Source: Neelides folsomi (Eukaryota; Arthropoda; Collembola; Neelipleona; Neelidae). Taken from it: DNA of 64,000 nucleotides. Shown here piece by piece: positions 11,039-25,130 of the stretch (the stretch's first letter is position 1; the number at the start of each line of letters is the position of its first letter). A model generated the notes under the pieces. The model saw only the letters and a list, made by a program, of their open reading frames with translations. It did not search any database and was not told the DNA's origin. The translations under genes were made by a program, and so were the position numbers. Where the stretch lies: NCBI GenBank assembly GCA_034687125.1, contig JAQGBZ010000036.1, forward strand, positions 248,001-312,000, given 5' to 3'.

Positions 11039-14000
11039 CTAGAGCAAATTAGCCCAGGCTGAATAGCAAAAAGAATTGACGACACTTTCAATCAAATTCA
11101 GAATTTCTCCTTCGAGTCCAATTTCGTTTTTATCATGCGTGTCAACTTTTTGAAGAACAGAAAGATCCTAAATGAATGCAATCAGGGTTAAATTGAGTCT
11201 TACTATAATTGAAATAGAATCAAACAAACATTAATTACCGCAGAATGTTTATCAAAATTGATTTCAAGCATGACGACAGAGAAATGACCATTTGGACTGA
11301 AAATCGCCACCTGATGCGTCGAATTATCAGGTGCAACAAAGTAACGATGAGTTTGCTGATTTCCAACTGTGAGTTGTTTCACCAGGATCTAATTTTAAAT
11401 ATTTTGTAGTACATATTCAATCTAATTTTGTATTCTATAAAAAGTGAAGTTGGAAAAATATTAAAGTACTTGATAAAATGAGAGCGGCTGTTTGAGGAGT
11501 GAATGGAGTCTGCTATCAGATGCACTTAATGATTTTACTGTCACAAGCTCAAGAAGCTCAGAAAACTCCCAATAACTTAAAGCGCCACTCTAAATAAGGG
11601 AATTGATATTATAATATTATAACCAAATATATTAATTGGTAATACAAATGTAGAATAACTAATTGTCTTTAATAAAATAATCTTAAATATTGTATGTAGT
11701 TAAGAATTACCGTTTCTCTAGAAAAAAGATCATCCTTTTTCCCTTTTTTGTCATCGCCAGTGAGGAGTCTTTGCCAAAGTAACTCCCGTCGACAATCTAC
11801 AGATGCAAGAGAAACGGAATCGCGAATATAACCTTCAACCCATGCAACTTGTTCAGCAACCATTTGACCCATTAGCTGCTCGTGTGAAGAGAAATATCCC
11901 ATGTATTGAACTTGTTCTTCCCTTTAGGCAAAAACATTTCTTTATTAGTATAGGTATTATTAAAAAGGTTCATTTTCATCAAAATATTCAATTTGACTGC
12001 ATAAAAATAAAAATAAATTTAGATATCGAGGTTAATTTAATAGGTAAGATTATAAAAATGACATGCCTTATTCCTTCAAATGTTTTGAACGAAGAGGAAA
12101 TTCTAACTTCGACGGCCACTTCAGTTTCTTGATAGATTGTTGCATTAGGGATATTCGCTGTGTGATCTTCCATCGAAGGTCCGCTTCCCGTCGACTTCAC
12201 AGATGAAGTTGGAGACCAACTGGAAGAGCTTTTTGAATTGCTCAACACTTCCGGCATATTAACAATACAAAGTTTTCCTTCTCGCCGCTCCTCGCTCACT
12301 TTGGGGTAAGGCTCTCTAAATGAATCGAATGTATTAAATACTTCTAAATATGTGGAATTTCAATTGTAGGAAAAATATGTATATTATACATTATTTGTAA
12401 AATGTATCAATATTTAACATATTTAATAAAATTTAAAATTTTGAAAACACCTTCTCGAAGTGAGTACAATATAATATTTAAGCCTTAGAACGGACGGATC
12501 AAGTGAATAAGGGCGGTAAACTGGTGGAGCATCGTGAGCAATAAGTAGCGTAAGGTCAAAGTCGTCATATTGACTTTCGTCTTCCATATCCTTGTATGTC
12601 ACTTTCTTACTACTGATGTGGACCAAAATGTATTCATTCACCTATCAGAGACAAATATTATTAATTTATGAATTACATTTTATAAAGAAAGCTTACAACT
12701 TCCTGCCCAAGATCTTCACTCTCGGGGTTCATTCGAATAACCTTCATTTTATATAACTTTTCATGGCCCAAGATGTAGTTGTAGAGGATGTGCGAGGGTG
12801 TTGACACATTTTGCATTGTCACAAGTCCGATATGTACGGTATTCCTAGCAAACGATGGTCCTTTTGGATAATATTTGATAAAATCATCCAAGAAAGAAGT
12901 GAGGTGATAGCCTTGTTTGAAAATCAACTGTCGACCAGAAATGTAAGAATGAATACTCCGAAGGTGGAAATCGTAAGTAAAAGAATGAAGATGCATCAGA
13001 TCCTTCATCCGTTCGCACTCTGCCACAAATGCAAGAGTATTCTAAAAATTAGAATATATATATTTTAAATTTCTAATATATTCAAAATTTAATATACCAT
13101 GTACATACTATGAAATATACAACAATGTAATTCTAATTACGATTGAGAGAGATTTCTTTGACTTCTTTTGCTTGATTCTAGTTGCCTCGAGAGCATAGAT
13201 TTTAGCATAAAAGAAAGGTTCTGAAAATCCAATTTCAAAGACCAGGATTCCACCTTGAAGGGATTTTTGAAGAAAGTGAACAGGACGGTCATCATTTTCT
13301 TCCTCGCGTTTGGGAACGTAGTAGCCAATTTGTAAACCTTTTCCACTTCCCATTCTAGACTTTTCAGCTGCTTCAACATTAACATTCCCTCTAACAATTC
13401 AAAAGAACAATCAATAAAACATTGATATTACAATGTAAAATTTATTATTTATTAAGTCCCAAAAGAATTATATTTATTGGAGAAAAGTAGATTGGAAATT
13501 AATTACGATTTAGCAATAATCGATGCTTTGAGATGAATGAACCCATGGGTTTGCAAATATTGAATGTACTCTTGAATGAATGAGTCACATAAGGTGTTGT
13601 GCCATTTGTCGCTCGCACGTTTGGACCCAAGAGCAATGGAGGCAGTTGACGAAGGTGTCTCTTTGTCTCCGCTTCGACTCGATCCGCCCCAAAATCCCCA
13701 AAGTTTGCCCTTGACCTTCACAGGTTCAGAGCTCTTGGTGGATGTATCAGATCCATGGCGTGATCGAACATTCTCCTCATTTTCCTATTTAAGAATTAAT
13801 TTTATCATTTTATCCCTTACATATATTACATATATTTAATTTTGGAAATCATAGAAATAAGTAACATACTCTTAAGTTGAGCTGAAAGCGCTTCGATTCC
13901 GACGGATCCTTCGATCTTTTGAATATTCCTAATGAGCTATCTCGCGTGGCAGCAACTTCAGTACGCCAACTAATTTAATTCATTTTTTAAATAATTTATG

Positions 14001-17000
14001 TCATTATTTTAAAAGCAAAAGGTTAACCTTTGTAAAAATATAATTGGGGTCATGCAGTAGTGAATAATACGAGCAGCTTGTTTAAACTTTTCAATCCCAT
14101 CAGTTCCAATTACATTACTCGCAGTGGGTCCTCTAAGCAGCCAATGTTGAAATAATGCATTCTCAGAATCTAAGATATAAAATATAATATTCTATGACAT
14201 CGAAAAAAGTGCATTTGAAAATAATAGGGTCATGTGGCAAGGGTAAAAATTTTATTATGCAAAGTTAAATAATTAGGGATCAAGATCAAATTATTATTAG
14301 TATATCAAGGTTGAATATTTTACCTTTTTTGCTCAAATTTCTCACTTGGGATATTTGCTCACCAAGTGTTTTCAAATTCACGTTATCATGGAGTTTCAAA
14401 GTTGAAGCGTGCTTGATATTCCTATAAAAATTATTAAATTTAGTATTAAATTATATTAAATTTTTTAAACATTTATCACTTCGCAACATATAGTATGTGA
14501 AATATTATTGGTATGCCTAGTGTGTTAAATACTATAAATATATTAAATTACTTAAAAACAGCGAGAAATGAAGCCAAGGCTTTTGGATTCTTTGCTTTTT
14601 TGATAGAAGTGAGTCGTCCAGTGGAGAATTCCTTCGGGGGAGCATTGTGTCTTATAAGCGAATCAACGTCGGCAGCTCCACAACAAAATGGGTTTCCACT
14701 CTATTAGAATTTTAAAATATACATTATTACGCATAAAATAAACTATTGATATTTTTAAATTAATTTACTTGAAAGAGCCCGGGTAATGGAATACTTCTAT
14801 TGATTCCCTGATTGTGGAAAAGTCCAGCTTTTTGAACCAAAAGTGATGACAATAGGGCTGATCTAGCATCAATCCAGAGAGCTAAACACTTAGTTTGTTC
14901 AACAAGACGTTCGCTGCTCTCTTTACTCCAATTGTAAAAGACGAATACAATGTGAAACGGAGAGATTTTGGCCAGAAGTAGCCGCTGCCTTGGAATTAAA
15001 AGTGGATGTGGAATAGTCTCGGGTTCGTTTAAAAGAGAAGCAAGTCCGATGCTGCTGTTGACTCGACTCATCCGCTCCATTGATCCAAGCTGACTTGACA
15101 TGGATCCTCCAATCGACCCGGTCTCTCCGGGCCCGGCAAGAAATGGAGGAAATTTGTAAATATTTTTGTGAGCCTCTGGAATCCTCATTAAGGAGTCAAA
15201 GATGGGATCAGAAGATGTACAAGATTTCCAATGAACAAAATTCCTTGAAAGTATTAAACAACGATGGCCTGAAAAACTTGGGTCCATCTCCTCTTCTTTT
15301 TCAAACAATCGGAGGATTTGAGTTTTTGAAAATTCGAGTGTAAGATTAAGAGTTCTCAGTTCTTTGAGTTCTTCCTCTAATGCCACTCTTCGTTCTGAAA
15401 ATTCCTTAGAGGCGGCTCTTATGCCACCAGCGACAAAATTTGAACTCGTTGGACCAAAACGCCAAAACTGTCTAGGAGTATTGTCAGGAGCAACTGAATT
15501 GATAATCCGTTCAACTTCATGTGCAGTGATGTCAACGGTTGTTCGGCTTCCAAGCGGAATGGAAACAATGCGGAGCGAAGGAACTGAAATCTTTTGTCCT
15601 ATTTCACACCATTCTTTAAACCATGAGCCGTAGAAAGGATGAAGACGTCCAGACTCGCCGCCTTCATACCTTCAATGATCCAATTGTTGAAATTAATGAA
15701 ATGATACCTTGGAAATGTCAATAAAATGATTGATATTCTCTCACTTACGGATTTAACCCCGTCACGGCAGACTCCAACTGGTATTTCAATTTACTAGAAT
15801 TGCAACGATCAAAACCGGAGCCATGACCCTATTGTAGAAAAATATATATATTTATTATTGTAATTGAATTGACAATTAAATAATTGTCTAAATTTTATTT
15901 TCAAACCTGTACAAGAGTAAGAGGAGATGGGGCCCTGCCGTGTAAGTGGCGGCTCTCGTATCCGGTAGAAGGCTTTCTCGCTTTGAAGAAAGAAAATCGT
16001 TGAATTAATCAAATTGCGATCTTTGAAATAGCAAAGCCAAATGAAATTTGAGGTAAATAAACTAATTTTAAAATAGCATTGTTACTGCTAAAAATATGTT
16101 ATATCACAAAATGTCTAAAAAATCTTTTTTTGCAATGTAATGACTATAAAGAATATAAACTTTTCGATACATGGCGATTTATCCTAAATATATTTAAACG
16201 TTTAAACAAAAGCAAAACAAATCTAATAAGCTAAAATGGTAATTAATATACAGTAATAAATAGTAACATGTGTGCATATGTAGAAGCAGGCAGCAGACGT
16301 GTACAAAACTACCAAAAACAAACTTTAGAAGGTGAGTTGACAAACCTTAAAAAACACCACAAACCGTTTTATTTCAACTAACGATAAATGTCCATTTTAC
16401 AAATCTCAAATCTCTTTTCCATAATGAGATAATTACCAAAATAATAAAAAATTAAGATTAAGATTAAGACAACTTATCGTTAATTTAAATTCAATTATAA
16501 ACTTTGCTTTTAAGCTAAAAATATAAGCTGAAAACATAAAAATACAAAATACTAAAACATATTATCAATCCAAAGTTGTGTTTAAAAATCTATTTTTATT
16601 AATTGACAGAATGGTTACAAAACAAGGTAAAATAAAAAGCATGCGGTCATTCATAATATGGTAAAAGCTTTTCATATTATATACTAGTACTGCAAAGAAA
16701 TAGAAATACTCTCAAGTTTAGAAATACGGTAGACTTTTAAGGGAAAAATTAAAATGGCCATGAGAATTTTAATAGAAAATATTACAAATTCACATATTTT
16801 TAAATTTTTTCCCATAAAAGTCTACAGTATTTGTAAACGGGACAGTAGGTAGTCAAATGATTACCACTGAATGACATTGACCGTGTTCTTGGAGGCTCAG
16901 TGTCATTAGTTGGAGATTCGTTAAGATGGAGATTCGCTGAATTTCTTCGTTCCATCGTTCGTTCTTCAACATTGACCTTGGATCGTAATGATCCTGAAAT

Positions 17001-20000
17001 GTTCCGACTAGCTCCTAACCCTACAACTGTCCATAATATCATGCAAATGTTCCCGATAAATCCAAGTAGAGTCAAAGGACCCTTTATACCTATGTAGGTA
17101 ATTAGGTTAAATATTTCTTCAACTCTAATCATAGAATAGAATAAGTTCTCCCGAAATTTAAAAAAACATTCCAAGCTCAATTCTCCCGTTTAAAAATTAA
17201 AGATAAGACTTAAAATACCAATTTATATCAAAAGTCACATTTAAAATAATATATTAGTGTAACTAAACCGAGTAAATAGAAATTAATATTATTTCAAACC
17301 AGTGAAAAAATGTTTTCATTATTTTTCCTTTTCACTTACTTGGACTTTGAGGTTCAATTGTCGTGTCTTGGGAATCAAGTGGGCATGCAATGGGAGCTGT
17401 AAGAAAATGAAACTCCATTATAAGATCCCAAATTGCGTGTTTCATTGCCGTCCCTACGAAGTTCTTGAGGAGATCCACATTGATTCTCCCTTGTTTCCAA
17501 ATTCGAATTTCCACAAATGCCTCCTTCCCTCTACTCGATTCTACACATTAACAAGTGCATACAGATAGTAAAGTTGCTATTCTTTATTTATTTTATAAAA
17601 TAATTAAATTGAGATTATTAAAATGATCATAAATTATGGTAACTTACCATTTAAGAACTCTTCAGATTTGATGAGTTCTGAGAGTTGTAGTATGTCAATT
17701 TCTTTGAAGTGAACATCTGAAGGAGGACGGTTCCAGCTCGCATTGGCATATAAACCTCCGCTGGAGTTTAGAATAGCGACAGCAAGACAGGCAATTCCTC
17801 GACTTCCCGTTCCTTCGGGGCTCTGATTGTATAGATAAACGTTTTTCTCCATACTTTCAAACTCCTCACTATTAACCATTGAAAAATCCTAGGAAAAGAA
17901 AGGATTATAAGGAATTAAAATAGAATATTAAGTAACATAATTGTTTAGCTCACTTGAAAATGATTAACTGCTTTTAAGTCCGTGTATTTTGGAATGTGAA
18001 GAAACTGAAGAAGATTTTGATGGAGATAGAAGGCAAATGCAGGAATGTATTGGGCTGCATAGGTGCTCATTTCGTACTACATATGGAGATTTAAATAATA
18101 TTGAACACTGGATTGAAATTGTGAAATATCACATGATAAGAAATGAAATATTTCAATTAAAAGAAAAAGTACCCTTAGGACGTTGTCATAAGAAGAAAAC
18201 GGCTTTTGAATAAAATGAACATCCTCTGGAGTTAATTTGCAATGAGGATTTCTGTCTAATGTGACTGAGAGAATATCGAGAACGGCATCGTCTAATTTAT
18301 TTCTTAAAGATTGAACTAGTTGTTCTTTTATTTCAAAACCTGGATGTTTAAATAATATTAAAGGGTAATTAATATTGATATTAATTATAACCTAAAATAT
18401 AGTTGAATGACCTAATTATGTTTATTAAAATACCAGCATCAGTTGTTCCATGAACTTGGAGAAGGACCACGTCTTCAGTTTTAAGTTCGTTATTTGGTTT
18501 GCTCATGTGAGCAAGAAGTTCTTTGCCTTCATCATTAGCATCGTAAATGGCCGAGTTCTAAATTTAAAAATAATAAAGCTAGAATTTTTCAATACAAGTA
18601 CATGTGCTTTTCAATACAGTCTTGATTTGAGGAAATCAAAATTTAATAAATTTACTTTTTCAACTTGTGCTTCTTCTTTTTCTCCTCTTTTCTCTTCATC
18701 TATTTTCTCAGTTTCAACAACATTCTGAACTTCTTGAACTCTATATAATCTGTCAGTAGAAAGAGAATTATGTAAGTCAATATTAAATAAATGTTGGAAA
18801 TGTTTAAAATATTACATTAAGTGGGTATGCTATAAAGTACCTCATGTAAAAAACGTTACCAGAAGAATCTCTGTATACAAACATGTTCCGCCTGTTTAAC
18901 ACTTCAATGGCAATAAGAGTTGTTTGAAGAGTCTAAAATGTCACATAAAAAATACCAATTCAAATAATTCTTTTCCATTTTATTGTAGAAGGGGTAAATA
19001 ATACTGTTTACAATACAGTATACTAAATATTTTAATCCGTGACACTTACACAATGCTATAATTTAATAATTTACATGCAGCTTATAGTTATATTCTTACA
19101 TTACTAACATTTCTCTTATTTCACGGAAAATAATGATTTTAAATATTGATTCCTTTCACCTGGATTCCTCTCGACATTGAAGACTTGACTGTTCTTAGTC
19201 TTGAATGAAGGAGAAATTTTGTTTCCCATACAACGTCACAAGAAAAATGCCCATCACTGAACGCGCTTCGCCCTTCATACAAATCCAAATATGGATCTCT
19301 ATCATTATCTATATTTATGGTTAAATTGGTTAAATTAATATATTAGTAATCATTTGTTAAACAACTTGCGCGTAAGATGGAGGCCAATCAAGTGCATTAA
19401 TAAAAATTTTGTTTAGTTAGTTAGCAAAATTTAAATAATTCAGATGTTGGCCCCTCCTAATATTTCACACGCAAGTTGCTCGGGACTATGATAGTTTTTT
19501 TTAAAAATAAACAAAATATTGCCTTCAAGGTGCAAAGTTTGCTTTTTCATAACAGGAGACATTTCCCATATTTCACTATCTTCATTTTCTGGTTCAAGTA
19601 AAGAACTACATTGGCGAGTGTCGTGAAGTTGTTGAAGAAGCAAATCTTGATTCACAATTCTATAAATCAAATAAATAATCAAAATTCGGGAATGTCTAAT
19701 AATATGGTTAATTTATAGCATATACAGTATAAGTTGAACTAAGTTGCTTTGTAACTACTGTGATTAAATGAACAATGAATAATTACCTCCTCAAATTGAA
19801 AATATTCTTGGAAATTTGCTCTCGCAGTCGACTAGAATAATGAAAAACTGTTAAATCCTCCTCGTTATATCTGAAAATAAAATCGACATCATAATCATAA
19901 ACCGTTTTAAATATGTAACATATATGGTGTATACTTATAAATAATAACAAGGTCAATAAAATGAAACCAATAATATAGAGTAGTTATATCAGGAAAAAAT

Positions 20001-23000
20001 ACCTGCAGTGGAAATATGTTGTTATTTCTTCGGACCCAATATAAAATATCGTCCAAAATGGAGGAAGCTTGGTTTTTCGAATATCCATATCTGTTTGCTG
20101 TTCTTCTTCTCCTCCAGAGTCACTGCCATCACCTTCGTAACCTTTTAATACAAAAGGACAGCAACAATACTTATTATGATCATTTTTTCGATAGAGGTAT
20201 TTTGTATTTATGATATTCAATACTTAAATATATCAGAATTGAATGAGAAAAATACTTATTTACTGATACATTTTGTTAAACCGAATGTAGTTCAATATTT
20301 TAGTTTCGAGATTACCGTCTTCGTTAGTGATGAGACTTCCGACAAGAGAAGAAATTTCACTCATTTGACTTGGAGTGGTAAGATACAAATGATGCTGGAG
20401 AAGAGACGGAGTTCCAGACACTACATCTTTTGTTTCCACAATCTCTTCGCTTTCACAACCCCTTCTAAGTCCTTTGGATCTTGAAGCTTTCTCTGCCAAC
20501 TCCGCCACTTCGGCATCTTCACCATCGGAAAGAAATGAGCTTTGTCTTTCAAGAGAATCTCGGAGCATTTCTTCCGTTACTTTTTCATTCTTCAGACTCG
20601 ACTCTTCATCTATGGAGCAAATAGTATTTGAATATTTGTATTTATTTATTTAATACAATATATTCATGAATAAACAATAAGAAGTAAAAAGTATAAATTT
20701 TAGTAAAAGTACATTTTTAATGAACTATGATATTATAATCAAGTGAATAGAGATGAATAAAATAATAGCAGGAAAATAAGCAATGACCCTGATGAAAGAC
20801 GCTTTCATTTTTATCAGCAAATATTTGAGAATCGGACAGATCCTTTGCTTGTTCTCTCAAAGTGTCTACTAAATAGAACCACGAACCTACTTGTGTTAAA
20901 CGAAATCCTTCTATTGTTAAATTTTGAAATCGCTGTAAATAAAATAATAATATATTAAAATGGTGTACAGAATTTACCATTAATATAACTATTGTATAAA
21001 ATTGAAATTTTTCTAAGAATAGCTATATAGGTAATACTACATAAAATTACTCATTACACAATATATTCAAATTGTCAGCTCACCTGCTTGAACTTTTCAA
21101 AACCATCAATAGAAAGATTTTTTGGGAAAGTAAGGGGAAGTTTGTTAACGAGGCAACCTGGTTTCCCTTTGGACTTCTCAACGTGTAAAGCAACTGACTC
21201 CAACGTTTCTTCCGTTAACTCTCCAGTTTTCCATTTAAAGGACGTAATTTCGTCTTTTAACAGCCACTTAATCTAATGGACATTTAATTTCAATTAATTA
21301 GATGAAATTGCCATTTGGATAAAAAAATAATTGAATGGTACATACGTCTTCAACGGTTTTGTTTACAAGTTGAAGTTGTATTCGTGGAAGCGATGGAAAT
21401 TTTTTAATGGGTTCCCTTTTAATAAATTAAATATTATAAGTTATTATGAGTCATGTACTATTATGCAAGTTAATCCAAGCATTTCATTATTGCGATAATT
21501 AAATAAAATGAACGCACATTTCCTCTTTGATTTCATTATCTTTTGAAGTAAGAAGATCATCGTCTTTTGGAGTTTGTTGAGAAGAGACTGAAGAAAGATT
21601 CGGAGTTTTCACCACCTCTTTTTCTTCGAATTCCTCAATTTCAGGTGGAATTGTAAGAAAGACAAAATCCATAATAAGCTCCAATTTTTCCAAATCCACC
21701 AAATCATCAAAGTTGACAGAATCTTGAAGTTCGGCGAATATTTCATCTAAAAACAGTTATTTCAATTTAATTGTTTATTTGCCGATTGATTGAAGATTGA
21801 AATAAATAATTGATTATAATAAATACATATACAAATATACCAATGCATGTAGGAATATTTCTTATAACGAAAGACCCAATGTAGGTTCCATATTTAAAGG
21901 TACAAGTTATGTATAAAAATAGAGGAAATGGCTCTCGTTCACATTCACGTTGTTTCCTAATTAAAATTTCCATATAAAATGGCTTTAATTTATAAGTAGT
22001 TACATTATTAATGCTAAGTTAAATACCATTCGTGTGATTCATCTTGAAGTGGTAATTCAGCGTTCTTAGGCTCCGATTTCAATTTTTCATCAATGAAAAG
22101 AGAGTTTGATCTTTCAGGTCCCTCGTTCGCAATTACAGATTCATCCTCAGAAACATTGTTTGAAACAGACAAACTAGACATTTTGCTCTAAAATTAATAG
22201 ATATTGTTTAATGCTACATGAATAAATCCATCTATCAACATCAGTTGAAAAAATAAAAATCTATCAAAAACAAATTGACACGAAAAAAGAAATGGAAAGT
22301 CTAAAAATTCAGCAATGTACAAAAAATTCAATTCTACTTCAATTTTAAATACTAAACCAATACTTTTCTAGTGCACATGAAATAAAAATTGCGATTCAAT
22401 GTCTCGAGAAAATAAGTAATTAGTGGTATAAAATATATTATTAAATAGCTAAATTTAATACCCCACTAAAACCAGTTAAACATTGAACAGTGTTGAAGGA
22501 ATTTGTAACAACCTACCTTTCCCTTTTCTTGTTCTGAATGGTGAGTCTTAGGACTCGAATGAGAATCATCACCCCTCGACTCATTCACCCATCCCTTCAA
22601 CAAGGGGTTGGGATTTGTTAATCTCATTAAATTACAATTTATCGGCATTAATTGAGGTAAATACATTTAATACTTTACGTACAAGATCGAGTGGATGCTG
22701 TGAGAAGTAAAAAATGTCTGAGTAGTCGGCAACCCATGAGAAAGAAGAAAGAAGAAGGGCCGTAAATCTCTTTTTAATGAACTCATGAATCCTTTCAAAA
22801 TCCTCACATCCTTCAATCTCAGCCGTTCGACTTTCAGGTGAACGGGAATATTTCACTCCTAGATAAAGTCCTTTCATGTGTCCGCAAATTGTCTACAAGT
22901 TATATGAAAAACACATCAGAATTTTAATTTAATTTAATAAATAGTTAAAATACCATATTCTTAAAGTTGCTTACTTGAATGAATTCAGTGAGGTTGATTT

Positions 23001-25130
23001 CAACAAGAGATTCTTCGCACATGCTAACAGCAACTTGGACGTCATTTCTATGAATGAAATATCCCTTTTGAAGGCTCTCAAACAAACCTCTGACGTATGC
23101 TTTGGCGAAGAGAGTTTCGAGCCCTTGGCAGTGATTTTTCAGCACAGCTTTAGATTCTAAACAAGAAAGGTCTAAATGGTTAAATTGGACCATTGAGATA
23201 ATAGTATATAATTTTAAAACATAATAATAGTAACAGCCGCAAAACAATTATTTGACTGGTCCTGTATTATTTTTTATTGGTAAATAAAATTGAGATTAAA
23301 TTAATCAAACCTGGGGAAATTGGCTCAGAATCTTCTGACTTGGGTTCAGGGCTAATGTGTTTCTCTTCTGATTGCTGAGCTGACATTGAGAGGAATTGAT
23401 GATTTTCCTCATCTTCTTCCCTCCCGGTATTCAAACATGAATCGTTAATGACTCTACAATCAACATACAAATCTTCCAAAGTCGGTACACTTCGGAAAAT
23501 CGCATGGTCCGTGATGGCTGACGAACTGGCATCATAAACATACAAAGGTAAAGCCAAAGCTCCGTATTTGGGTTTTCCCTCTTTCCCCACTTCAGTCTTC
23601 GGAGATGAGGAAGCATCTGAGAATTTGGGAGTTGAAGCCGAAGGACATCGGCCGCTTCGCTCCGCATCCGTCAATGAACACCTCTTGGTATCGATGACAA
23701 AGGAAGGGCCCAGGGTTTGATCAGCAGAGCGATACCTCGTTCTTTGACCCCGATTCCCGCTGGTCCAAAAGCCGTCAATTGACCCAGTTCTGAACCTGAA
23801 AGAATTATCAACAGAGTTTTTCCTTTTCAGAGGTCTCTTCGAAGCAGGGCCTGACTCTCCGCCTGACTTCACTCGACTACGCTTCCGACTCATTGAAGTT
23901 GAGGAACTTAGATTTTTGGGAGTTTCTCGACTCTGTTCGCTAGATTTCCCTTTTTTATTCCGTTTCCCGTCTTTCGGAGTTGTCTGAGGTGAATCTGCAG
24001 GAGAGGGAACGGGCTCAAATTGGAAATGGTCAGGAAAGTAGTTTTCACTCTCGGGTAAAAATTCAATTGCCCGTTCTTCCATTCCCTTTTCTGACAACAT
24101 TAAGAGCTTTAAATCCCGGTATGACGTTGGAAAGAGCGTGATTATTAAATGTGCTTGAGATAGCTTCTTTACAAAACATCTCCAGGAAGCAACTTCGATC
24201 GTCGGACCTACTAAATAAATTCATAATTATTTATAATTATAAGATGCACCATAAAGTTTATAGTATTATAATAAGCTTTATGGTGTATAGAAGATAAGCC
24301 AATATAATACATTATTATCAATAAAGATTTTTAATAGTCTGCAAATTTTTGGTTGAAATGAATGAAAATCTAACCTTGAGGGTTTGACACTTTGAGCTTG
24401 TCGTACATTGGAGCTTTTGGATCTTCTGGTTCTCTTTTTCGATCGATGATGAGCCGAAGAATCGTCTCATTCTCTTCTTTAGAAAGAAATACTTCTCGAT
24501 CATAAATCTTTGTTACATTTCTCATCCATAAGCTGTAAAGAGTCATATTTGCTCCATCGCAAAATTTGTTTGAATCTGCATCTACAGGGTAACTCGTTGC
24601 CAAATCTTTAATTGAAAAAATTGTTTAGTCAGTCATAAAGATCATAAGAAAATCTATAAAAGATTTCCAATAAAAGGCGCTCGACGTACAATGATTAAAA
24701 ATCGTTATTGTAAAACGCCAATTCACCTTGATTGAACATCGAGAAAAGAACTTCGGCTTGTTGGCTCTTGGGGAGAATCTGATTGAGCTCAAATGAAAAT
24801 GGCAGATATTGGATCCCTTCTTCGCATTCCCAATCTTCACTTTTACCTTTCGCCTCACCTCCACAACTAATTGTTTATTTTTAAAAAAAATATTAAAAAC
24901 ATAATTTAATATTACTAGTAAAATTATTTGAAAAAAAGACGACAAAACAAAGATACATACATCAATATGATAATATGAAAGTTAATTAGGGAAGTAATAA
25001 TCATAATATATTTATGAAACACATACATTTCATCATTTGTAGAATTTGATAGATCCTCATCTTGACACATGAGACATAAATGTTCAAATGTTATGAGAGC
25101 TGTGATGCATCCTCGGTCAACGACAAATAT
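11039..25130 (-). other. SZT2: SZT2 central and 3' exon block
   Basis: Exons placed exactly: 25130-25027, 11388-11240 and the last exon 11167-11039 (ending SAWANLL). Others seen approximately: 24603-24370, 24100-23310 (a Ser/Lys/Arg-rich linker followed by a conserved PLYVYDASSS segment), 23160-22975, 22877-22680, 15660-15340 and its continuation to 14770, 13397-13130, 13026-12697 and 12641-12440. The 16100-16800 stretch is a long intron in which I see nothing. The C-terminal third is well conserved with vertebrate SZT2, especially at 12697-13026. Confidence 0.75.

Noticed and set aside
16800..17180. Hydrophobic minus-strand frame that looked like a membrane receptor
   Set aside because: It has clear splice boundaries and lies in order between SZT2 exons, so it is read as an SZT2 exon.
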